Under the pieces are notes generated by a model that saw only the letters and a program-made list of their open reading frames with translations, made no database searches and was not told the origin of the DNA. From JAVBLP01 sp031553505 (GTDB lineage Bacteria > Elusimicrobiota > Endomicrobiia > Endomicrobiales > Endomicrobiaceae), in NCBI GenBank assembly GCA_031553505.1, contig JAVBLP010000006.1, positions 9,367-73,366 on the forward strand: a stretch of DNA of 64,000 bases, written 5' to 3'. Below are positions 44,640-53,348 of this stretch, piece after piece. Each line of letters opens with the position of its first letter. Within the stretch, counting starts at the first letter, position 1. A program made the position numbers and the translations under genes.

Positions 44640-46746
44640 AGAAAATATAAAAAACGCTTTGCTTGAAATAGGAACTGAAGAAATACCCTCATCATACATT
44701 GAACCCGCTTTAAAGCAGATTGAAGATCTTGCTTCTAAATCATTTGCCTCATCAGGGCTTTCATATTCGGAAATAAAAACATATGCAACTCCCAGAAGGC
44801 TTGTTTTGATGGTTAATAACCTTGCGGAGAAAAGCGATGACCGCGTTGAAGAGGTATTGGGGCCTTCTCTTAAAGCCGCGAAAACGCCGGACGGAAAGTT
44901 TACGCAGGCAGCTATGGGGTTTGCCGCTAAAAACGGAGTGAAACCTGAAAAACTTACAGTTAAAACAACCGATAAAGGCGAATATCTTTGCTTTATTAAG
45001 AAAATCAAAGGCGAAAAAACCGCAAATCTTTTACAGGTAATTTTTCCTGAAATTATAAAAGGCATTTCCTTTCCTAAAACAATGGTGTGGGAAGAAAGCG
45101 GCTTTAAGTTTGCCCGCCCCGTAAGAAGCATAATCGCCCTTTACGGAAAAAAGATAATTAAATTCCGGATAGCGGACGTAAAATCTTCAAACTGGACAAT
45201 AGGCTTGCATGCTTCGGACAGCGGTAAAATAAGCATAGATTCTCCTGAAAATTATCTTGTTAAAATGAAGAATAAATCCGTCATAGTTGACCAGAATGAA
45301 AGAAAGGAAGAGATAAAAAAATCAATTGAAAACGCAGCCAAAGGCGTAGGAAGCGCTATAGAAGATGAAGATTTAGTGAACGAAGTTAAGTATCTTGTGG
45401 AATATCCTTCCGCCGTTTTGTGCACTTTTGATAAAAAATACCTTGATTTGCCGCAGGAAGTTTTGACTGTGTGCATGAAAAAAAGCCAAAAATGTTTTGC
45501 CGTAAACGATAAAGACGGAAAATTTTCAAACTATTTTATAGGCATCAGAAACGGCGCGTCAAAAAACCAGGAAATAGTAAAAGTAGGATACGAGAAAGTC
45601 GTTGTCGCAAGGCTCTCAGACGCGGAGTTCTTTTATCATAATGATTTAAGAAAAGGGCTTCAGGAAAACTTTGAAAAACTTAAAGGCATTGTTTTTCATA
45701 AAGAAATAGGCACAGTTTATGAAAAAGTCGAGCGTATAAAGCAGATTGCTTCTTTCTTTAATAAAGAATTTTCAATGAATATAGACGATGATACGCTTGC
45801 CAAAGCGGTGCTTTTTGCGAAAGCCGATTTGGTCAGCGAAATGGTTTTTGAATATCCGGAACTGCAGGGCGTTATGGGGAAAATATACGCGCAAAAGCTC
45901 GGTGAAAGCGCTGATATCGCGCAGGCGGTAGAGCAGCATTACTGGCCTTTAAGCGCCGGAGGCAAACTTCCCGAAAACAGGATAGCGTTTTTGATATCGC
46001 TTGCGGACAGGATGGATACTTTGGCGGCAAACTTCTCGGTCGGGCTTGAGCCTTCAGGTTCTGCGGATCCTTACGGTTTAAGAAGGGCGGGAATCGGTTT
46101 TGTAAGAATGGTGACGGAAAACCTGCCCAAGCAGGATTTGGCGCGCGCAATGGATAAAGCGTTTGATTATTTGCCTGAAAGCGTAAAAAATAATCCGAAA
46201 TTTAAACAGGCAGCCGGAAGGCTTGAGCAGTTTTTTTGGCAAAGAATAGAAAGCCTGCTCGAAGCTGAAGGTTATGCGCCGGATGAAGTTAAAGCTGTTG
46301 TCAACGCTTCAAAAATATCCAGATTAAACGGACTGGGTACATTGCAGCCGAAACTTGACGCTTTAAGAAGCGCGAAACAGAAAGGCGATTTTACTTCAAT
46401 TGCAGCTGTTTTTAAAAGGATAAACAACATAATAAGCCAGGCAATGAAACAAAATATTGCAATCCCCGCCGCCGTGAATGAAGATTTGCTTACGGATGAC
46501 GCGGAAAACTCTCTTTATAAAGCCGTTTCAAAAGCAAAAGCGGAAGTTGAAGAGTATAGCGAAAAAGCCGAATATGGCAAAATATTTGACAAAGTGCTTG
46601 AAATAAAGCCTGAAATAGATAATTTCTTTGAAAAAGTTATGGTTATGGCGGAAGATGAAAATGTTAAGAAAAACAGATTTGCTTTACTTAATTACATTAA
46701 AGGCATCTTCAGAAGTTTTGTTGATTTTTCAGCCTTGCAGCAATAA
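44632..46746 (+). CDS. glyS: Glycyl-tRNA synthetase beta subunit
   Basis: The 704-residue tRNA-binding subunit. The N-terminus is LLEIGTEEIPSSYIEPAL, followed by TPRRLVLMVNNL. An HD-like central region follows (AVLFAKADLVSEMVFEYPELQGVMGKIYA, EQHYWPLSAGG) with ISLADRMDTLAANFSVGLEPSGSADPYGLRR, then a DALR-type anticodon-binding C-terminus (EDENVKKNRFALLNYI). Length is normal for the family. It is the last gene of the glyQS unit and ends 24 nt before a bidirectional terminator. Confidence 0.97.
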   Translation: MTKENIKNALLEIGTEEIPSSYIEPALKQIEDLASKSFASSGLSYSEIKTYATPRRLVLMVNNLAEKSDDRVEEVLGPSLKAAKTPDGKFTQAAMGFAAKNGVKPEKLTVKTTDKGEYLCFIKKIKGEKTANLLQVIFPEIIKGISFPKTMVWEESGFKFARPVRSIIALYGKKIIKFRIADVKSSNWTIGLHASDSGKISIDSPENYLVKMKNKSVIVDQNERKEEIKKSIENAAKGVGSAIEDEDLVNEVKYLVEYPSAVLCTFDKKYLDLPQEVLTVCMKKSQKCFAVNDKDGKFSNYFIGIRNGASKNQEIVKVGYEKVVVARLSDAEFFYHNDLRKGLQENFEKLKGIVFHKEIGTVYEKVERIKQIASFFNKEFSMNIDDDTLAKAVLFAKADLVSEMVFEYPELQGVMGKIYAQKLGESADIAQAVEQHYWPLSAGGKLPENRIAFLISLADRMDTLAANFSVGLEPSGSADPYGLRRAGIGFVRMVTENLPKQDLARAMDKAFDYLPESVKNNPKFKQAAGRLEQFFWQRIESLLEAEGYAPDEVKAVVNASKISRLNGLGTLQPKLDALRSAKQKGDFTSIAAVFKRINNIISQAMKQNIAIPAAVNEDLLTDDAENSLYKAVSKAKAEVEEYSEKAEYGKIFDKVLEIKPEIDNFFEKVMVMAEDENVKKNRFALLNYIKGIFRSFVDFSALQQ

Positions 46747-46768
46747 TTGCCGGATATTAATTTAATAA

Positions 46769-46803
46769 AAAAAAGCCATTGGATATTAATCCAATGGCTT
46801 TTT
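46769..46803. terminator. Bidirectional terminator between glyS and the MFS gene
   Basis: AAAAAGCCATTGGAT (46770-46784) pairs perfectly with ATCCAATGGCTTTTT (46789-46803) around a 4-nt loop. A- and T-runs lie on the two sides. The flanking genes are convergent. Confidence 0.9.
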
Positions 46804-46811
46804 AATTTATA

Positions 46812-48020
46812 TTAACGCAGGCGGTTTTTTCTAAAATAATCCGTTGAAACGAAAGCAAAATATATAACGGCAATAGCGGCGGCACCAGCTCCAAAAGCGT
46901 ACACCGTTGCTATATTTAACGAGTCTATTATCTTTCCTCCGAAAATTACGCCTAAAGCAATGCCTGTGTCCCAGCTTGTCAGATATGTGGAGTTTGCCGT
47001 AGCCCTTCTGTTGTGCGGCGCAAGGTTTACAAACATTACGTTAAATGAAGGGAAAATCATGCCATAGCCTAAACCTAAAAATAAAGCCGAGAAATAATAT
47101 AAAAATGACTGGTAAATATGTATTTTGCCTGCAATGAAAAGAATCAGAAGCGAAAAAAAGGCTATTATTGTGCCGATCTGTATTATCTGCGCGATTCTTC
47201 CTTTATCTACGTGTTTTCCTGAAAACAGCCTTGAAATAACCAATCCCAAAGCCATCATGATGAAAAAGTTGCCGGCGCTTCCTACAACGCCGATAATTCT
47301 TCCATACATTGCTATATACGTTGTAATCATTCCGTAAGGAATGCCCAAAAGCATAAAGTTTGCGCCTATGGGCAGGCCTTTAACAAGTAAAAATCTGTCG
47401 AGCGATACTGCTTCCGCTGCGGCTTTTTCAGTTTTGGGAACTTTCACCATTAACGCAAAAACTGAGCCGATAATGCCAAAAATTAAAGAACCGTAAAAAA
47501 TCATGTAAAAAGGATAGCTGTTATACATTATAAGCCCTACAACAGGCCCTACGGCCATGGCAAGCGTGCTTGATAGCCCGAAGTAGCCTATTCCTTCCCC
47601 CTGGCGTGAAATTGGCAAAATATCGACAACGACCGTATTGCTTGTTGTGTTTGCCGCTCCGAACGCGAAGCCGTGCAGCGCGCGCACTGCCGCAAAAAAC
47701 GCGATGCTTGCCGCCGCGATGTAACCGGCATAAAAAGCTATAAAAACTATGTATGAAATTAAGTAAATTGTTTTTCTGTTGAAAGTGTCCGCTATAAAGC
47801 CTGAAAAAGGCCTGATAAGTATTGCAGCCGCAATATAGCCTGAAATTACAAGCCCTGCCTGCGCGTTTGTGATGTGAAAATGGCTTATAAGGTAAAAAGG
47901 CAGGGTAGGCATAAGCAGGTAAAATGAGAAGAAAAGCATAAAGTTGGCTATGCTTACAAAGACAAAGCTTGATGTCCAAAGAGGTGGTTTTTTTTGTTTT
48001 TGCCGGTCTTGCGGTTCCAT
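46812..48020 (-). CDS. MFS efflux transporter (DHA-like)
   Basis: A 402-residue, twelve-helix MFS protein. Loop 2-3 carries GFIADTFNRKT and the fifth helix has an antiporter-like GPVVGLIMY motif, typical of drug or sugar efflux (AraJ/YfcJ-like) proteins. The substrate is not predictable. It is the last gene of the minus-strand run, 22 nt after yjbQ, and ends at a bidirectional terminator. It is unrelated in detail to the FHS-type MFS at 3688-4836. Confidence 0.85.
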   Translation of the reverse strand: MEPQDRQKQKKPPLWTSSFVFVSIANFMLFFSFYLLMPTLPFYLISHFHITNAQAGLVISGYIAAAILIRPFSGFIADTFNRKTIYLISYIVFIAFYAGYIAAASIAFFAAVRALHGFAFGAANTTSNTVVVDILPISRQGEGIGYFGLSSTLAMAVGPVVGLIMYNSYPFYMIFYGSLIFGIIGSVFALMVKVPKTEKAAAEAVSLDRFLLVKGLPIGANFMLLGIPYGMITTYIAMYGRIIGVVGSAGNFFIMMALGLVISRLFSGKHVDKGRIAQIIQIGTIIAFFSLLILFIAGKIHIYQSFLYYFSALFLGLGYGMIFPSFNVMFVNLAPHNRRATANSTYLTSWDTGIALGVIFGGKIIDSLNIATVYAFGAGAAAIAVIYFAFVSTDYFRKNRLR

Positions 48021-48042
48021 TATATGTAAACTTCCGTTTCAG

Positions 48043-48462
48043 CTATTCGCCGATTATTTTTATTAAAACTCTTTTTCTTCTCATTCCGTCAAATTCGCCG
48101 TAAAATATTTGTTCCCACGGGCCGAAATCCAATTCTCCGTCCGTAATTGCCACGACTACTTCCCTGCCCATAATCTGCCTTTTTAAATGCGCGTCACCGT
48201 TATCTTCGCCTGTCCTGTTGTGCTGGTAAAGCGACAAAGGCTCGTGCGGGGCTATTTCTTCAAGCCAGCGTTTATAATCGTTATGCAGGCCTGATTCATT
48301 ATCATTTATAAAAACGGACGCCGTTATGTGCATCGCGTTTACAAGTACAATTCCTTCTTTTATGCCGCTTTCGTTTATAGCGTTTTGGACTTCATCGGTA
48401 ATGTTTATAAAATCAACTCTTTTAGCGACATTAAAAACAAGTTCTTTTCTGTAACTTTTCAT
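48043..48462 (-). CDS. YjbQ/UPF0047 family protein
   Basis: A 139-residue protein of the YjbQ (UPF0047) family, proposed to have thiamine-phosphate synthase side activity; the true role is uncertain. Conserved parts are GIVLVNAMHITASVFINDNESGL, HNDY, NGDAHLKRQIMGREV and the end GPWEQIFYGEFDGMRRKRV. The conserved His residues likely form a metal site. AAAGGAG lies 6 nt before the ATG. It is 22 nt before the MFS gene and 11 nt after the GT2 gene, likely one transcript. Confidence 0.88.
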   Translation of the reverse strand: MKSYRKELVFNVAKRVDFINITDEVQNAINESGIKEGIVLVNAMHITASVFINDNESGLHNDYKRWLEEIAPHEPLSLYQHNRTGEDNGDAHLKRQIMGREVVVAITDGELDFGPWEQIFYGEFDGMRRKRVLIKIIGE

Positions 48463-48473
48463 AAAAACTCCTT

Positions 48474-49337
48474 TTAAAGCCCGTCTTTTCTGCCGTAACG
48501 GTTAAGCAAAGCGTCTTTTACGCCGTAAAAAATATATTTAATCTTTTTTATTTTATCGCTTTCAAACAATACTATTTTTGCCGCGCCGCCAATGGTGCCG
48601 CCAAATAACACCCTGAAAGCCCTGTAAGGCCTGAAAAACAGGAACTCTTTAAAAAAATATACGCAGTTTCTGCTTATGTAGTATCTCCTGAAAGGCGGCT
48701 GGTTTGTTATATGAAAGCCGAATTTTTTCTGTGATTTTCCGAACTCGTGTATGATAGGCACATTTTGTGATTCAAGGTTTAAAAAGCCAGCTTTTAAAAC
48801 CCTGTAGTAAAATTCGATATCAACGTAATCTATGAAAAGCTTTTTTGTAAAATTTCCTGTTTGAGACAGGGCGGAAAGTTTTATAAAGTTGCCTGATGTT
48901 ACCATTAAATTGTTTTTTTTGAAAAGTTTATTAACTTCACTCTGCACTCCTAATTCTCCGAACTGGCGCTCTATGTATTTACAGCCTAATACTGCAGCTT
49001 TTTCTTGAACGGCAGGCGGAAGAAGCGAATACTCACACAGCATTTTTTTTACCGTTCCGGCAGGCAGCTCGCTGTCCTGGTCAAGCGTAATCAACCATTC
49101 GCAGTTGTTATTTTTTGCGTATTCAATGCCCTGATTAAGCGCCGCGGCAACTCCCAGATTTTCTTTATTGAAGATAATTTCAGTTTTGGCAGATGATAAG
49201 GATTGCAGTTTTTTAAGAATATCCGGGTCGGATGTGGCATTATCAGCTATGATGATTTTGTCAACCTGGTTTATAACGGATTCATAACACCTGAAGACTT
49301 TATCCGAGTTGAAAGATACTATAACCGCGCAAATCAT
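48474..49337 (-). CDS. GT2 glycosyltransferase, rhamnosyltransferase-like
   Basis: A 287-residue GT-A enzyme. It starts ICAVIVSFNSDKVF, then NKENLGVAAALNQGIEYA and the metal-binding WLITLDQDSEL (DQD motif). The late FIDYVDIEFYYRVLKAG is typical of dTDP-rhamnose transferases in O-antigen clusters. It has no membrane helix except a weak C-terminal segment. It overlaps the GT9 gene by 4 nt. It probably adds one sugar to a lipid-linked surface glycan on the cytoplasmic face. Confidence 0.82.
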   Translation of the reverse strand: MICAVIVSFNSDKVFRCYESVINQVDKIIIADNATSDPDILKKLQSLSSAKTEIIFNKENLGVAAALNQGIEYAKNNNCEWLITLDQDSELPAGTVKKMLCEYSLLPPAVQEKAAVLGCKYIERQFGELGVQSEVNKLFKKNNLMVTSGNFIKLSALSQTGNFTKKLFIDYVDIEFYYRVLKAGFLNLESQNVPIIHEFGKSQKKFGFHITNQPPFRRYYISRNCVYFFKEFLFFRPYRAFRVLFGGTIGGAAKIVLFESDKIKKIKYIFYGVKDALLNRYGRKDGL

Positions 49338-50446
49338 TGTTTTTTCTCCAAAACTTTTACAGTCTCAGCGATTACCGTTTCCGGCGTTATCAGTTGCATA
49401 CATTTATTATTGTCGCATTTCTTTTTCTCAAAAGCCATTGCGTAAACGCAGGGGGAACAGTTCGTGTTTGCGTATATTGATATATTTTTAGGGGACATCG
49501 GCATTACTGCTTCCGGAGCCGCCATGCCGCAAAGCGTAATAATATTAATATCAGTAGTTGCCGCAATATGCGTGACGCCAGTATCGACGGATATTAAAAG
49601 ATCTATATTTTTAAACAGCTCTCTTAAGCCAAGCAAAGATGTTTTTCCGCGCAAATTATGTATTTCTACGGATTTATCTGCAGATGTAATTAATGATTCA
49701 GTTTTGTTTACCTGCTCCGCGCCTCCGACAACAAAAAAGGCGCACTGAAAGCGTGAAGATATGTTTTCTATTACTTTTTTAAAGTTTTCTTGCGGCCAAT
49801 AGTTTTTTGAGTTTTTTGATGCCTGCGTACATATGGCTATCTTTATTGGTTTTGCAGTCCGGATTAACGCTGCGATGTTTTCCTTATATTTATCTGAAAG
49901 GGGGATTAAAGGCAGCGCTATGTTTGATAAAGAGAAGTATCCTCGTACGATATTTTGAAATATTTCGGAATAATGGTTAAAATCGGCATTGATTGACGTT
50001 GGTATGGGTTTAAGTGATTTTTGACCTGCAACTACTGACAATATCTTATCTTCCGTACTTTGTTTATTGTTACCGCAGCATTCAGTTACTGAATACGCTA
50101 TTTCTTTTACTTTTAAAAACGCAGACAGCTTAATAAAAAACTCAAAAGGGCTGAAAAGAAAACATATATCAAATGATAATTTTCTCAAGGCAAAAAAGGA
50201 TTTTATGAAAAGAAGCAGCCTGTAAGAGGCTTTTAAAAAGATATTCGGCGATTCAAACAATTTTAAATCATAGCTGTAAACTTTATCAAAAACAGGGTTA
50301 TTGTTTATAAGTTCAAGAAGGCTTTCAGGCGCAATAACCGTTATATCGGAGTCAGGCAAATGTTTTTTTATCAAAGCAACGGCAGACGTTGCCCATATAA
50401 AATCGCCTATGTGCGGACGTGGTATTATTAAAATATTAGATTGCAT
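49334..50446 (-). CDS. GT9 heptosyltransferase-like glycosyltransferase
   Basis: A 370-residue GT-B enzyme of the ADP-heptose:LPS transferase family. It starts NILIIPRPHIGDFIWATSAVALIKKHLPDSDITVIA. The C-terminal donor site reads LLISVDTGVTHIAATTDINIITLCG, and NLRGKTSLLGLRELF is typical of the family. Near the end NCSPCVYAMAFEKKKCDNNKCMQLI carries four Cys, an arrangement seen in several GT9 proteins. It implies an LPS or LOS core. It overlaps the FkbM gene upstream by 11 nt and the GT2 gene downstream by 4 nt. Confidence 0.82.
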   Translation of the reverse strand: MQSNILIIPRPHIGDFIWATSAVALIKKHLPDSDITVIAPESLLELINNNPVFDKVYSYDLKLFESPNIFLKASYRLLLFIKSFFALRKLSFDICFLFSPFEFFIKLSAFLKVKEIAYSVTECCGNNKQSTEDKILSVVAGQKSLKPIPTSINADFNHYSEIFQNIVRGYFSLSNIALPLIPLSDKYKENIAALIRTAKPIKIAICTQASKNSKNYWPQENFKKVIENISSRFQCAFFVVGGAEQVNKTESLITSADKSVEIHNLRGKTSLLGLRELFKNIDLLISVDTGVTHIAATTDINIITLCGMAAPEAVMPMSPKNISIYANTNCSPCVYAMAFEKKKCDNNKCMQLITPETVIAETVKVLEKKQ

Positions 50447-51296
50447 TTTCTTTTCTTACTGCGTAAATAAGCCCGAGATCATAAAATATTGTTCTTGAGA
50501 ATGAAGCAAAACCGTTTTGTTCTAAAATATCTAAAAGCGGCTGCTCGCCTTTAAAATGCCATTCAAGCATTATATAATCTATTTTTTTCATCAGTCCGTG
50601 TTTGTTAAGCGCTTCAAATATTTCATATTCCGAGCCTTCACAGTCAATTTTTAAGATTACTTTGCTGTCATTGTTTTCAAGGATGGTTTTTAATGTTTCA
50701 GGAGCGGATTTAAGTTCAATTGTTGTTTTATTCATTTTTGATTTTGATATGTTGACGTGCGAATTGTTGCCGTCAGACGTTGACATTGAGCCGCTTAAAT
50801 CTGAATAAAAATAAGTATCGAGATTTTTGTTGCTGTCAGACAAGCCGCAGTTTTGGGGGTGTATTTTATCAGATATTTTTCCGTTTAAACTGATGTTATA
50901 CACGGCTTGGCCATATGTTTCGATAAAAGGTTCAAAAGAATAGATATTTTTTATGTTTTTTTGCATGGCAAAATATATTGAGGCGACACCGATATTCATG
51001 CCTATGTCAATTGCGATGCATTCTTCAGAGGTGTTTAGCTTATAAATTTTTTCGTAAAAAATCTCCATGATAACTTCTATGTTAGATATGCTGTTGACGC
51101 AAAACGATACTCCGTAGGAGGAGAGTTGGATAATCAGCTTTCCGTTTTTTGTCGTATATTTTGCGCCTAACTGGACAATGCTTCTCCTTATTAAAAAAGG
51201 CCGCCTTAAAAAAAACAAAAAGCTTTTAAAGTTCAAAGCATTTAAGAAAACCGGCAATTTTTTTAAGTCTTTTAAAATTTTTTTTATTAATGGCAT
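50436..51296 (-). CDS. FkbM-family methyltransferase (copy 1)
   Basis: A 286-residue S-adenosylmethionine-dependent O-methyltransferase. The SAM site is CIAIDIGMNIGVASIYFAM with YSFEPFIET, and ILKIDCEGSEYEIF is the FkbM signature. An N-terminal 75-residue extension (LNALNFKSFLFFLRRPFLIRR) is shared with the copy at 54741-55583, so the two are recent paralogues. It likely methylates a sugar hydroxyl of the surface glycan. AAAGGTG precedes the ATG. Confidence 0.8.
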   Translation of the reverse strand: MPLIKKILKDLKKLPVFLNALNFKSFLFFLRRPFLIRRSIVQLGAKYTTKNGKLIIQLSSYGVSFCVNSISNIEVIMEIFYEKIYKLNTSEECIAIDIGMNIGVASIYFAMQKNIKNIYSFEPFIETYGQAVYNISLNGKISDKIHPQNCGLSDSNKNLDTYFYSDLSGSMSTSDGNNSHVNISKSKMNKTTIELKSAPETLKTILENNDSKVILKIDCEGSEYEIFEALNKHGLMKKIDYIMLEWHFKGEQPLLDILEQNGFASFSRTIFYDLGLIYAVRKENAI

Positions 51297-51315
51297 TATA
51301 TCACCTTTTGCCCGG

Positions 51316-52020
51316 CTATATTTCTTTTACCGCAACTGCTTTGAGTTCAACTGAAAATATTTTTTCGCTTTTGTCATAATATGCGTTTGCCAGAAGTTTA
51401 TGCAATGCTGTTATAAATATTTCATATGTTTTTAGTGCGGCATAGCGTATAAATTTTTTTATAAAACCAAGGTTTGCCGTTGAATAGATATCAAGGAATT
51501 TTATGTTTCTGAACCCTGACATATATAAAACATAGTATAGGCTTCCCGAAGTAAATATAAGTTCATGCGTAAAATCCTCATGCAGCCAGTAAGCACCTAC
51601 CAGTGCCTGCGCGTTTGGGGTTAAAATAACAAGTTTTCCGCTTTCGTTTAGTATATTTTCATAAATAGCGGACAGTGTAGGTATGATATCGTCCTTTTTT
51701 AAGTGTTCAATTATATGTGACATTATTACAAAATCATATTTATCTTTACTTGCTTGCAGGTATTTTTTTAAATCCGTTATTAGGGATGCATTTAAAGAGT
51801 TATCTGTGCAATGTTTAACTGCTGAAGCGTCAATATCTATGCCGGAAGAGTTTTTGTAAGAGCGTTCTTTAAATTCTTGCAGCATAAAACCGTATCCGCA
51901 GCCGATTTCAAGGATTTTGGCGTTTTTATCAATGGGAAGTTCATTAATAATATAGTCCGGTAGTTCAGCCTTACGCTGCTCGTTTTTATTAACTCTTCGC
52001 GCTTCAAAATATGTTGGCAT
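51316..52020 (-). CDS. Class I SAM-dependent methyltransferase
   Basis: A 234-residue protein. The SAM-binding motif is KILEIGCGYGFMLQEF with the acidic SGIDIDASAV, then DFVIMSHIIEHL (motif IV, acidic and His residues) and GKLVILTPNA. A C-terminal amphipathic stretch may touch the membrane. By context it modifies a glycan intermediate, as a chain-end methyltransferase might. AAGGA lies 7 nt upstream of the ATG. The 47-nt AT-rich gap before it may hold a promoter but no clear pair of hexamers. Confidence 0.82.
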   Translation of the reverse strand: MPTYFEARRVNKNEQRKAELPDYIINELPIDKNAKILEIGCGYGFMLQEFKERSYKNSSGIDIDASAVKHCTDNSLNASLITDLKKYLQASKDKYDFVIMSHIIEHLKKDDIIPTLSAIYENILNESGKLVILTPNAQALVGAYWLHEDFTHELIFTSGSLYYVLYMSGFRNIKFLDIYSTANLGFIKKFIRYAALKTYEIFITALHKLLANAYYDKSEKIFSVELKAVAVKEI

Positions 52021-52067
52021 ATAATATCCTTAAAATATGTATAAAGTATAACATATTTAGTATAAAA

Positions 52068-53330
52068 TTAACTCATTTTACAAAGCATTTTGTTAAAGCA
52101 TGAAAAAATAAAATCTGCGTTGTATGTATAAATATTATTGGATAAAGAATAATCTTTTTTCTCTGCAATAAAAAGATTGTTTGCTGAAATTTGCGGATAA
52201 TCAGCATTTACCGCCATAAAAATATTATTAAACCAAATATTTTTGAAACCTTTATCATAGATGTGCTGTATATTAAGCATTGGTATACCCAGCCCGCTTG
52301 ATATAGCCAGAAAACAGGATGTTATGCAGGTACAAAACAATTTATACTTTTCTTCTTTGAGAAGCGCCAAAAGTTTTACAGTTTCATTTATATTTGTTTT
52401 TTTAATGTCTATTTTTAAGCAATTGCTGTCTTTTATGTCTATGTTTTCAGGCGTTATGACAAAATAATTGTCATTTATAAATTTTTCAATTAATTCTTTA
52501 GCAAAGGGATAGGTGTAATTTGACGAACGCGAAGTAAGCTGGGTAAAAATTATTCCCTTGTAGTTCTTCTCGGCAAAGGCTGAAGAAATTGCGCCAAAAA
52601 AATCAGAAACATTTTGCGAAGCAGGATAATTTATATAAACCGCGGGTTTTAGATTAGTTTTTTCTTTTTTCAGAAAGAAAGTGCGACAAAGCGAGTTAAA
52701 TCTGGATTTAATAAATACATTATATTCATAGATAATAGGAATTAACAGCGTATCTGCGCTTGCTTTGCTGTAACAATCAGAGTAATCATAATTTTTCCAG
52801 TTCTTTGTGTTTGCTTTTCCGTTATAATAGTAAATATTTTCAAAATTAGGGTTTGCTTCAAGACATTTCCCTACTAGAGATGAATTGTGAATATCAGTGT
52901 TTTTGGAAACGTAAGCGTCAAATAATAAGTCAGAATATATTTGTTTTAAGGCTTCTATGAATTTGCTAGCATAAAAATAGTCTCCTATACCCATAAAAAA
53001 TATAAGCCCGATTCTTTTGATTTTCTTATTAATGCCGATTGCTTTTTTTATATCGAAATACGCGTGCCCTCTGTATGGTATTTCAGGAATTTTAAAATCT
53101 AAGGTTACCGAGCAGTCATCTTTTTTTATAAAAAGAAGTTTTATCCAAAATACTGGGTTGAGAACCGTTAAAGCAGAAATCCCTAAAAACGGATTGGGCA
53201 CAACTTTTACCCATGAACGAGTGTTTTTAGTTTTTAATACGCGGTTTATTATAAAAGCTCTGCAGTCGCCTGCTACGCGCCATGCGAGCTTTAAAAGATT
53301 TCTTTTAAAAAACAAACAAATTTTTATCAT
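52068..53330 (-). CDS. GT9-like putative glycosyltransferase
   Basis: A 420-residue protein that I recognise only weakly. The segment RIGLIFFMGIGDYFYASKFIEALKQIYSD resembles the first Rossmann unit of GT9 heptosyltransferases. The C-terminal FCTCITSCFLAISSGLGIPMLNIQ sits where the donor-binding loop would be, with SSGLG replacing DTG. A 90-residue N-terminal extension rich in Lys and Phe is unusual. It lies between a methyltransferase and the flippase (18-nt gap), so a role in glycan assembly is likely. The family call is moderate; loss of the usual donor-site Asp may mean a different donor or no activity. Confidence 0.55.
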   Translation of the reverse strand: MIKICLFFKRNLLKLAWRVAGDCRAFIINRVLKTKNTRSWVKVVPNPFLGISALTVLNPVFWIKLLFIKKDDCSVTLDFKIPEIPYRGHAYFDIKKAIGINKKIKRIGLIFFMGIGDYFYASKFIEALKQIYSDLLFDAYVSKNTDIHNSSLVGKCLEANPNFENIYYYNGKANTKNWKNYDYSDCYSKASADTLLIPIIYEYNVFIKSRFNSLCRTFFLKKEKTNLKPAVYINYPASQNVSDFFGAISSAFAEKNYKGIIFTQLTSRSSNYTYPFAKELIEKFINDNYFVITPENIDIKDSNCLKIDIKKTNINETVKLLALLKEEKYKLFCTCITSCFLAISSGLGIPMLNIQHIYDKGFKNIWFNNIFMAVNADYPQISANNLFIAEKKDYSLSNNIYTYNADFIFSCFNKMLCKMS

Positions 53331-53348
53331 TCCAATCCTTTGATGGCG

